From contig JAHRHY010000021.1 of assembly GCA_019671135.1 (NCBI GenBank), positions 124,001-188,000 of the forward strand: 64,000 bases of DNA, read 5' to 3'. The notes under the pieces are model-generated. The model was not told the origin of the DNA, searched no databases, and saw nothing but the letters and a program-made list of their open reading frames with translations. The position numbers and the translations under genes are program-made. Shown here piece by piece: positions 1-9,010 of this stretch (the first letter of the stretch is position 1; every line of letters starts with the position of its first letter). Source of the stretch: Linnemannia hyalina. Taxonomy: Eukaryota; Mortierellomycota; Mortierellomycetes; Mortierellales; Mortierellaceae.

Positions 1-269
1 ATTCGGCATCATTTCTCATAAAAAGCATTTTCAACAACAAATAGCAACATGTGCAGTTGACCAAGGAACCTCCTCATGCCTCATGCAATACTGTTGGCGC
101 GTGGAGTGATATGCGGTAGAGCATTATGCGTTGATTTGATGAGACTGTCTTTTGATCACCGACCGACCGACCGACCTTCGTTCATTTTTCGACTCGAAAC
201 TCGCAATACTTCAAAGAACTGTGTGAACTCTTCATGATTTATTTTACTGAAAAACATGTTGACAAAGAT
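1..269. other. 3' flank of HIS4, no gene seen
   Basis: No convincing coding frame. It holds a short GACC tetranucleotide run near 162-178 and presumably the 3' untranslated region of the minus-strand HIS4 gene that ends at 270. Nothing else can be supported. Confidence 0.6.
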
Positions 270-3231
270 TTAGAGACCACGGATGTCACGGATGCGAACA
301 CCGACAGCGTTGCGGTGAGCCTCCAATCCCTCAATCTCAGCAAGACGCATGACAGTATCACCAATAGCATCCAATCCTTCACGGGTCAACTGCTGCGAGG
401 TAATGTGCTTCAAGAAGGTATCGGTGTTGACACCAGAGTACATACGGGCATACCCATAGGTGGGCAAGGTATGGTTGGTTCCCGAAGCATAGTCTCCACA
501 GCTCTCAGGCGACCAGTGACCAACAAAGACACTTCCAGCATTCATGACCTGGTCCACATGCTTCTCTGCTTCCTCCAAGTGCAAGATCAAGTGCTCGGGC
601 GCATAGGCGTTCGAGAACCTCATGGCCTCCTCCATCGACTCGACATCGATAATATACGACTTGGGGATTGACTCGCGCACAATGTCGACACGGGGCAACC
701 GGCTGGCCTGATCGTGAACCTCATCCTCGATCGCTGCCAAGTGCTCCGCCGTCAATCCAACTGCGATCAACACCACCTGTGAATCTGTACCGTGCTCGGC
801 CTGCGACAACAAGTCCGAGGCCACATAGGCGGGAATCGACGTCATATCGGCAATCACCAGCAGCTCCGAAGGTCCTGCAGGCATATCAATCGACACCAAC
901 GATGAGCTATCAATCTATTTTTTTTTTTGGCAGGTGAAATGAAAGTTAGAAACCAGTGATTTTTCGACGGCCACGAATGGTACAACAACAATATAAAAAA
1001 AGAAGGCCCTCGGCTTTACCTGGGTCAACATCTTGGCTGCAGTAACGTATTGGTTTCCGGGTCCGCAAATCTTATCGACCTTGGGACAGCTCTCAGTTCC
1101 GTAGGCCATCGCAGCGACAGCTTGAGCACCACCGGCCATCAGAACCTTGGAGGCGCCGACCTTGTGAGCAACATACATCACCTCAGGAACAATGCTTCCG
1201 TCCTTGCGGGGTGGGGTCGCAATCACAATCTCACTGCATCCAGCAACAGCAGCAGGGATACCCAACATCAACGCCGTCGAAGGCAACACTGCAGTGCCTC
1301 CAGGAACATACAATCCAACACGCTCAATGGGGCGAGCAAACCGTGTGCAGACAACTCCGGGCATGGTCTCGACCACAAGGGCCTTGTCCTGTAACTGTGC
1401 AGCGTGGAACTTGTGAATGTTTTCGTAAGCCTGATCGATCGCAGCGCGGGTCTTCTCGTCCAGAACCATCGACTCGGGCGAGAATGGTGCAGAAATCACA
1501 GTGCTCTCCAACTGAACGCCATCAAACTTGGCAGTGAACTCGATCAGAGCAGCATCACCACGCTCACGGACACCCTCGACAATGGGCTTGACACGGGCCA
1601 TGATATCGTTCGACTGGATAATGGGGCGAAGCAACAGCTTGCTCTGCTGCTCGGCGGAAAGGGCGTTCATCTTGTAAGACTTCATAGAGATACGACCCGA
1701 CTTGCCATTCTCGCTAGCAGGGGCGGGGACAACAGGGGCGGCAGCAGCGGCAGCGGCGGCTGCAGCAGCCTCCTTGGCAGAGACATCCCACTTGGGTTTG
1801 GCGTGACCAGGGCGACGAGTGATCTTGCGGGAGCGGCTCTCGAGCTGCTGCTCAACATCGCGGAGGCTGACGCCGTTGGCGACACACTTGACGAGGGCAA
1901 AGTAGAACAGGTCAGCAGTCTCCCAGGCAATATCCTGGGGGGTCTTGGCCTCGCACAGCTCCTCGGCCTCCTCCATGATCTTGGACTGGACCAAGTTGCT
2001 ATCCTTGAAGAGACGCTGGGTGTAGGATCCGGCGGGAGCAGAGATCTTGCGGCTCTGCAGGGTCTGGTCGAGGTGGGCCAATCCAGAAGAAGGGCCAAAA
2101 CATCCGCGAATGTTGTTGTGGCAGAAACCTGTTAAGTTGATAAAAAAGATTATGGATAACGATGAGTACATTTGTTCCTTCCTTAAGTTATGATTGAAAA
2201 CTTGTCCTTCCCCTCCTCCTTAAACACTGTCCACCATTCCTCCCCTTTTGATCTTTTCTTATATTTCCCTTTGCTGTATCCCAATTTTGAGTTCCTTGAT
2301 TTCTCGCACAAGAAAAGTAAACAACAGAAAAAAAAGAAACAAACAACATACCAGTGCCGTGCTGGTGAACAGTGAACTGGAGAGCATCGCTGTCGCAGTC
2401 AACGTGAACCTTGACCAAATCCTGAGTAGATCCGGACGAGGCACCCTTGTGCCAAAGACCGCGAGTCCTCGAAAAGTAGACTCCCTTGCCGGTTCTGAAC
2501 GACTCCACAACACTCTCAAGCGAAGAGTAGACCAAGCCGAGAGAGATTCCCTGCTCGTCAACAACAATAGTAGGGAAGAGACCGTCAGGGCGATCAGAGA
2601 CGATAGTGGCCATGAAGGCCTCGCCCAAGTTGAGTTTGCCGTCCTCGTGTCCGGTCGAGAGAATGTTGGTCGACAACTGAGTATCGACACCGAGACGACC
2701 GAGTTCAGAGATGGCAAGCAATCCAGGGGTTGCGGTCGATGATGCGAAAGAGGCAACAACGCGCTTGACACCTCCGCGGGGCAAGAGATCCTTCAGGGCC
2801 AATTGAGCAGCAGCCTTGATGGCCTCGAGACTCTCGGCCGAAGTATCGGTCAATTCAAGGATGAAGACCGAGACGGTGGCGAGGAGACGGTCGAGGTGAG
2901 CAAACTCGGCGGGGGTGAGGGTGACGGCAAGGCGTTCCTGGGGGATGTGAGAGAAGGACGATTCAAGGTCGGCGTTGGCAAAGGCAGCGTAGGGGAGGAC
3001 GACCTTGTCGGCGCCGGCGTCGAGGAGGGTGTGGATTTGAGCGAGGGGGTCCTGGGGGTCAAAGGCGAGAGGTTGGATCCAGTAGGCGTCCTTGTGCTGG
3101 TTCTTGAGGATGTCGGTGAGGCGGTCGTTGTCGGGGGTGGGGACGACGAGAACCTGGTTGGGGAGGGGGCTGAATGCGGTGAGGTCGTCCTTGTAGGAGT
3201 CAGCCGCGATGTCGATGCGGGGGATGATCAT
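270..3231 (-). CDS. HIS4: trifunctional histidine biosynthesis protein (PRA-cyclohydrolase / PRA-PP pyrophosphohydrolase / histidinol dehydrogenase)
   Basis: Exons by hand: 3231-2352, 2128-1020, 914-270, giving 877 residues, close to the roughly 800 of yeast His4. The N-terminal part (about 1-300) is the phosphoribosyl-AMP cyclohydrolase region, continuing over intron 1 through TGFCHNN. A phosphoribosyl-ATP pyrophosphohydrolase helix bundle follows (EEAEELCEAKTPQDIAWETA). After an Ala-rich linker comes histidinol dehydrogenase, seen by KICGPGNQYVTAAKMLTQ and VSIDMPAGPSELLVIAD. Together these do steps 2, 3, 9 and 10 of histidine synthesis in the cytosol. Intron 1 (223 nt) has donor GTATGT and acceptor CAG; intron 2 (105 nt) has GTAAAG and TAG, and phase is kept at both. 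The roughly 11-residue Ala run between the HisE and HisD parts (about 1737-1780) looks like a flexible linker. The fused order is the normal fungal arrangement. Confidence 0.95.
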
Positions 3232-3754
3232 GGTCGACTTTTGTTGATCAGATCAAACGGGAGAGGAGGGAGGGAGAAGTGTAGAGGGGAAGGGAAGAAG
3301 GGAAGAAGAGGAGAAAGTATGTGAACGTTCTATTCCTTTATTCTTATCGCCCTTTTCATTTTTTGCCATGACGGAGAGGGAGGACAAGGTCTAATAGTCA
3401 GTCAGTCGCATTGACTCAGAGTAAAAAAAGACAGCGGCAGTCACATCGAGGAGGAGAATATCTCCGAGTCCCTGGCTTGGTGATTCTGGTTTGAATGAAT
3501 GAACAGAAAAATTGTAACTCCTTCTGAAAGAAAAACAAGGGTGCCTCCGGGGGCAAATCATCATGGATCCTTCAGAAGTGGAGTAACCAGCAAGGGAAAC
3601 AACAACGACGGACATTCAAAAAACAAACACAAAAGAATAGTAGTGCATTTCGAAACGGCCAAAGAGGGAGAGGCGAGGAAAAGAGAATAACAAAAATAAA
3701 CAAGTCGCTGTTGCCTACAACAAAGAACTACGACCCTCGTGGTAAACCTACGAC
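3232..3754. other. HIS4 5' flank / TUM1 3' flank
   Basis: Spacer upstream of HIS4 and downstream of the sulfurtransferase gene, both minus strand. It is purine-rich on the plus strand just 5' of the HIS4 ATG. The small open frames are not protein-like. No TATA box or Gcn4 site could be called with confidence. Confidence 0.5.
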
Positions 3755-5162
3755 TCAATCCTTGACGATTGGGCCTTCATTCAACGAGGCATACTCGGTC
3801 CAGCTTCCATCATAGACAGCTAACTTCTTCAGACCCAAACGCTCAAGTGCAAAATACAACACACTCGCCGTCACACCACTTCCACACGACAACACAACAG
3901 GCTCATCCTTCAGCTTTGACACATCCACTCCTGCCTTCTGGAAGACACTCGCCAGCTGGCCATTGTCGTGAAGTTCTCCTGTTTTGTCATCAAACAGCTG
4001 CTTGAAGGAAACATTCTTGGCACCGGGCATATGTCCCGACGAGAGACCTGCGCGTGGCTCTGGTGCTTGTCCGCTGAAACGATCCGCACCTCGAGCGTCA
4101 ATAATGGTTGTCTTCGAGTCCTTGTCCCGTACCAATTGAAGAATTTGATCGTGGTAACGGATCACGTCCGCATCCAGCTTGGGCACCTTGTATTCCTTGG
4201 CCTAGCATCATCACATTGTCCAAAATAAGGATGTTCAAGTTAGTCACGACTGTTCTTCCTGCTGCGCTTGTTGAAGCAAATGTCGCCTGTTAGTTGCCGC
4301 CGTGAGTATCAATGACTGACATACCTGGACTTTGGCATCGCCAGACTCGACAGGGTACCCAGCAGCCTTCCAAGCCTTGAGTCCTCCGTCCAAAACAGAG
4401 ACCTTCTCATGGCCAAATGCCTACAGTTTAAAAAGGTAGATAACGCGACATACGTGAGTTCAGTTGTTCCTGAAGGTTGTGGAGATGGTCTAGCATTAGC
4501 TTCTACTACTCCTTTCTGTTACCTTGAACATCCAGTAAACGCGTGGGGCCGAGAAGAAGCCGGCAGTGTCGTAGACGACGATGTGGTCGTTGTTAGTGAT
4601 GCCGAGTTCGCCGACCTGCTGTGCAAATTGAGTGGCTGTTGGCATCATATGAGGGAACTTGCTGGTCTTGTCCTTGATAGACTCGATGTCAAAGTAACGG
4701 GCTAGAAAATAACATGGTTTCGACGCGAGTGGTTAGTTTGCTACTTTAAATCCATGCCTCATGTCCTGTCTCGATCTTGTTTCCTCGCGTTTGACTTTAT
4801 TGCGAGTCAGTGAGGGTTCGCGTGACAACAATACGAACCTCCAGGAAGGTGCTCGTTCTTGAACTCTTGGATGGGGTCCCTCTTTTCGGCGGGCATATGC
4901 CAGCTGCCGTCGAGGATGACAGGGCCGCCGAGCTGCTTCTTGAGCTCTGCGACGGAGAGGAGCGTGGGAACGGTCATGGCTATGTTCATAGGCATAAGTG
5001 GACAAAAAGATGTCACGACGTATGTGAGTCAAAGTTGAGGAGTGTTGGCGAAGAGCTACAAAAGTGAGGGAGAAGAATACCTCGAGTGGATTGAGCGCGA
5101 AGGAGGGATGAAGGACGAGAGAGGATGCGGGCTGAAGTTGATGCGAGGATGCGGGAGGTCAT
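3755..5162 (-). CDS. TUM1: mitochondrial thiosulfate / 3-mercaptopyruvate sulfurtransferase (tandem rhodanese)
   Basis: Five exons: 5162-5081, 4979-4839, 4701-4523, 4420-4325, 4201-3755, giving 314 residues, typical of the two-domain rhodanese family. The N-terminus MTSRILASTSARILSRPSS is Arg/Ser-rich without acids, like a mitochondrial presequence. The N-terminal rhodanese domain has HLPGARYFDIE (built across intron 2). The C-terminal domain has GHMPGAKNVSF and the active-site loop CGSGVTA with catalytic Cys272. The loop ending GVTA resembles mercaptopyruvate/thiosulfate sulfurtransferases of the Tum1/MPST group, which pass sulfur toward tRNA thiolation and Moco enzymes. The GT donor of intron 2 is GTTCGT, weaker than its neighbours. 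A second ATG lies two bases into exon 2 (4977) and could give a form without presequence. Substrate preference cannot be read from sequence. Confidence 0.9.
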
Positions 5163-5924
5163 CGATGTGCGAGGGTGGAGGGTAGGTATGGGTATGTGGG
5201 TGTGAGCTTGAGTGTGAGACGAAAAGAGAAAAAGAAAAAGGTAAGAAAAGTACGCGCACATACGGTGGTCAAGTCAGGGCAGCGATCTGAAACAGGGCTT
5301 AGTCACGTGCAGTCGATGGCTTCTTGGTCGCAGCAATGCGTACAAAATGATAAAAACGCTGAGGATTAAAATGAACTTTTATTTTGAACACTGTTTTCTT
5401 TCAGTTGATATGTGCCCAACAGTGTAGCGGGAAACAATAATAAGCAACGGTCCTCGGTAATCCTTACTATGTCATTCGTATCAAGTGTTCCTGTAATTTG
5501 TCTCTTCGACGGTTGTGAAGATTTTGGTGGCGGGGTCAATTTGACTGATTGATCAGTATTACAATCAGTCCAAGCAACACGGCTTCTCTATCTGTCATCA
5601 CATCAGGATCAGGCCCAGCCTCAAGACTAAACAGCTCAACACCACCGCCACGGAGACCCTACCCGAACCGCGCGCAAACCCCATCGACGTCCCAGGGATC
5701 ATCCATCTCGATCGACATATGTAGTACAGCGAGACGTTTTCAACCCAGAGATGTGGCATATGTCCAAAATAGGAAATCGTGGCATAAATAAACAAAGGTT
5801 TTGTTGACAGTACGGCAGACACCTTTTTTTCTGTTTCTTCTTTACTCCAACACCAGCAACAAACCACCTACGATTGCAGGACAGCAGCTGACAAGGAACG
5901 GGGACAAGGACAAGGACAGCCGCC
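5163..5924. other. divergent intergenic region, TUM1 and F-box gene 1
   Basis: About 760 bp between two divergent start codons (5162 minus, 5925 plus), presumably both promoters. The part next to TUM1 is purine-rich on the plus strand and probably its leader. No RNA gene or repeat recognised. Confidence 0.5.
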
Positions 5925-8354
5925 ATGACATCCTCCAACCCTGAAGCCATCTCCATCCCAGAGATCCTCCAAAACGTCCTTCTCCATCTCGATCGTCAAT
6001 CCCTCCATGCCTGTACTCGAGTGTGTCGTCTCTGGAGGTCCTGGAGTCTTCACGTCGCCTGGTCGATCTACCACATCCCAAGCCGAGATATCATCGACTT
6101 TCTAGGCCAAAAGCGTGCACAGGAAACGAATGTTAGCAGTGGCGCCAAGGAAGCAGACGGGGAAGGATGCTCGCTCATTCAGAGGAAGAGAGCTCGTTTC
6201 GTCCGAGAGTTCAAAAAGCAGTGCTTTCGGATCCAGTCCTTGACGGTCGGGGACGAGAGTCAGAGCGAGATGTTAGAGGCGGAGACCGTTGATTCGGACG
6301 ACCTCTCAAAGTGGGAGTGTGCTCTTCCCGCCAGTCTGATCAGCTTGGTGCACCTCCGCTTCAGACCCTACTATCACATTCATGCGCCTATAGGCCCGAA
6401 CTTACCTTCGGGCATCGTCGTCGGCCTCATTTCCCAGAACCCAAACCTCCAGCACCTCGAGTTCCTGTCGCTTCGACAGCAATCGTATCGTGTCTTATTC
6501 GCCGCCCTAAGGAGCTGTCAGCTGCAGCAATTGAGACGATTGGAGCTCTGCTGTGATCTGGAGAGTGATGGACTCTCGGAACTATTGGATCTATTGGCTG
6601 TGCGGAGTAAATTCGAGTCTCTGGAGCTGGAACAGGAACGTTCTTTGGAACCTACGACACTGGGCTGGGACCTGGAGGAGCTCATCATTCGGAGCAAGGG
6701 CAACAGTTCTCGTTCTTTCGAGCAGTTTGTGAGAAAATCCCTCAACGACACAACCCCTCCACGCCCGGTCGCTGTTAGGAAGTTGACACTGTTCGATTTC
6801 TGTCTGGCAGTGTACTTGGACGGGCAGGAGGAAGACGAGAATGGGAGGCTGCAGATTGATGGGTCGCTCCTCTATCACCTCTGTCGACGATTCCCGGTGC
6901 TGCAACGGCTGCAAGTTTCGCCCGACATCTCGATCGACTACGAGCCATCCCCGGTTTCCTTTGGGAATCAAATTTACAACCTTTTCCGGGATCTGGATGA
7001 ATTCGAGTCTTTTGTGTCCTGGCAGCCGGAGGAGCTTGCGAGGGCGATGATCAAGGCTTGCCCAAAGCTGACGGAGATCGATCTGAGCCACCACCGTGAA
7101 CTCCACCCTGAGGACTGGGACCTACTTTTACAACACTTCGCGCCTCAACTGGAATCCTTGGCAGCATGGAATGTCGACCAACTGCAGCCTCAAGAACTGA
7201 TCCGGCTCGTCCCGCCTTCGCCAACACTCGTCAGGCACTTTGGGGGTCACCTCTCCCAGAAATGGGTCGGCCTACAGGAGCTTGACATCAGCGCCAACGG
7301 CTCACTGGCACCGGCTATCCACATGTTCCTCAAGTATGTCCCGACATTACGACACTTCAAGGCCCTGGGCGTTCCTATCGAGGCGAATCAGCTGCTTAGG
7401 TTCGACTGGGTGTGTACTGGCTTGGAAACACTTGCGATACATATCATCATTCCGACGCAGGCTTGGCCAGAGTATAGGATCTGGCGCTGGGATGATGGCA
7501 AGGACAAGTGGCGAATGATCGATGAGGCCGAGTGCCTTGCCATGGATATAGAGGTGCCTCTGCTCCCGACCCTGCAAAAATCGTATGATGGTAACAAGCA
7601 AGAAGACAGCAGCTCGGACTCGGATACCTACCTGAGATCCAGCGACTCTAGCTCGGACTCCTCTTCAGATTCAGATTCAGACGCTGACTCCAGCTCGGAC
7701 TCAGATGATAGTGGGAACGAGAGTTCTACATCGGCCCCAGCAGAATCAGAGCTTACAGGAGCATCTAGCGAGGCTCTGCCCAAGAAGCGCGTGACACACA
7801 GTGCACATATCCAAATTGCAATATGCAAGCAGCTAGGACGACTGACAAGATTGAGGGAGTTGACGCTTGAAGGACGCCAGGACTACCGATACGACAACAA
7901 GGAGTGGGACTGCCTTCGCCTAACCCTGGAGACTGGGCTCGACCACCTGCGACCTCTGCAGGCGAACTTGAGGAAGCTGGTCGTATTCCAGTTGGAAGAG
8001 GAGCTCTGTGGGCGAAAGGAGATGGAATGGATCGCACAGAATTGGGTGCATCAAGACAACGCCGCCTGGCAACGTGCGTTTGAGGCGTGTGGTGGTTCAA
8101 GTTCTACACCACTAGGACTGGCTTCCAATTCTTCCACGACTCTGGAAATAGGAGGGGAAGGGACAGCTATTCTTTTGTGCCCCAAGTTTCAAGAGCTGCT
8201 TGGTGTTAGTGTTTGCGGGAAGAGGCAGGTGTCAGCGTTGGAGGCAAACGTGAACGTTGCCTGGCTGGAGGGACAGTGCCGGCAGTTAGCGGTCGAGAAG
8301 GATGTTGCCCGGGACCGTGAGTCCTTTTTTTACGGACAATACCAGGACTACTGA
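5925..8354 (+). CDS. F-box / leucine-rich-repeat-like protein, paralogue 1
   Basis: Intronless frame of 809 residues. The N-terminus (about 7-50) reads as an F-box: ISIPEILQNVLLHLDRQSL, then ACTRVCRLWRSWSL. F-box domains bind Skp1 and bring substrates to SCF ubiquitin ligases. The long middle and C-terminal part has irregular leucine-rich segments such as LQELDIS, LRELTLEG and LRKLVVFQLEEEL, as in fungal F-box/LRR proteins. A Ser/Asp tract (about 560-605, mostly SD repeats) interrupts it and looks like a disordered, casein-kinase-2-type phosphorylation segment. The start is the first ATG before the F-box. The next gene on the same strand is a clear paralogue: both share LDISAN, YVPTLR/FVPTLR, DWVCT and WIAQNWV at matching places, so this is a tandem duplication. 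The substrate is unknown. Confidence 0.85.
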   Translation: MTSSNPEAISIPEILQNVLLHLDRQSLHACTRVCRLWRSWSLHVAWSIYHIPSRDIIDFLGQKRAQETNVSSGAKEADGEGCSLIQRKRARFVREFKKQCFRIQSLTVGDESQSEMLEAETVDSDDLSKWECALPASLISLVHLRFRPYYHIHAPIGPNLPSGIVVGLISQNPNLQHLEFLSLRQQSYRVLFAALRSCQLQQLRRLELCCDLESDGLSELLDLLAVRSKFESLELEQERSLEPTTLGWDLEELIIRSKGNSSRSFEQFVRKSLNDTTPPRPVAVRKLTLFDFCLAVYLDGQEEDENGRLQIDGSLLYHLCRRFPVLQRLQVSPDISIDYEPSPVSFGNQIYNLFRDLDEFESFVSWQPEELARAMIKACPKLTEIDLSHHRELHPEDWDLLLQHFAPQLESLAAWNVDQLQPQELIRLVPPSPTLVRHFGGHLSQKWVGLQELDISANGSLAPAIHMFLKYVPTLRHFKALGVPIEANQLLRFDWVCTGLETLAIHIIIPTQAWPEYRIWRWDDGKDKWRMIDEAECLAMDIEVPLLPTLQKSYDGNKQEDSSSDSDTYLRSSDSSSDSSSDSDSDADSSSDSDDSGNESSTSAPAESELTGASSEALPKKRVTHSAHIQIAICKQLGRLTRLRELTLEGRQDYRYDNKEWDCLRLTLETGLDHLRPLQANLRKLVVFQLEEELCGRKEMEWIAQNWVHQDNAAWQRAFEACGGSSSTPLGLASNSSTTLEIGGEGTAILLCPKFQELLGVSVCGKRQVSALEANVNVAWLEGQCRQLAVEKDVARDRESFFYGQYQDY

Positions 8355-9010
8355 GCATGGCTAAGGTTCGGTGGTAACATAGAGGTCTGCTATTTAGTGG
8401 AAGAGGATGTCTGACTCTTGACATACACCCCTCTCTTTTTTCTTTCTCAGCTATCTTCTCTCTTACTCCTCCAACACCCACCCATTCACTCTCAACTCCC
8501 TTCGATAAACACAAATGACCCTCTTTCTATTCCCGAACATATTTCATCGTCTTGATCGACCGTCGCTCGTAATCTGCACACAATTCAGACAACTCTAGCG
8601 AATATGGAGTCTCTTTCGTCCTATTAGAGGCTTTCGTCCCCAGCGGGGATATCGTCAAATATCTAACAACTCTTCTAGACTGCACTACGCAAGAAGAGCT
8701 TCTTACCTTTGACTTCGAAGACATGCGAGCAAATGTTATGCAGCTTGCTTTATTCGTTTTCTTGTTTTTGTATGCATGTCCCTGAGTATGAAGAAGGCGA
8801 AAAGTAGAAAGAAGGCAGCGGACGTGAAGCACGAGAATTCATTACCATTGTGATAGGTAGGAGCTGTGTCCAATGGGAGAATAGTGATAGCGCCTCGATT
8901 ATGTGACTGGAACAATTCTATCTTTCATAACAACCTCCCATGTTGATATTCTATTCTTTGAACTCCACCCAAGCAGCCTCCAAGGACAAAAGGATCAACA
9001 CCCAAAAGCC
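8355..9010. other. spacer between the two F-box genes
   Basis: About 650 bp with no convincing gene. It contains the 3' flank of paralogue 1 and the promoter/leader of paralogue 2. The open frame can be extended upstream of 9011 to 8903, but that extension does not resemble the paralogue's start. Confidence 0.5.

Noticed and set aside
1404..2135. 243-codon plus-strand frame
   Set aside because: Antisense to HIS4 exon 2, which is firmly identified.
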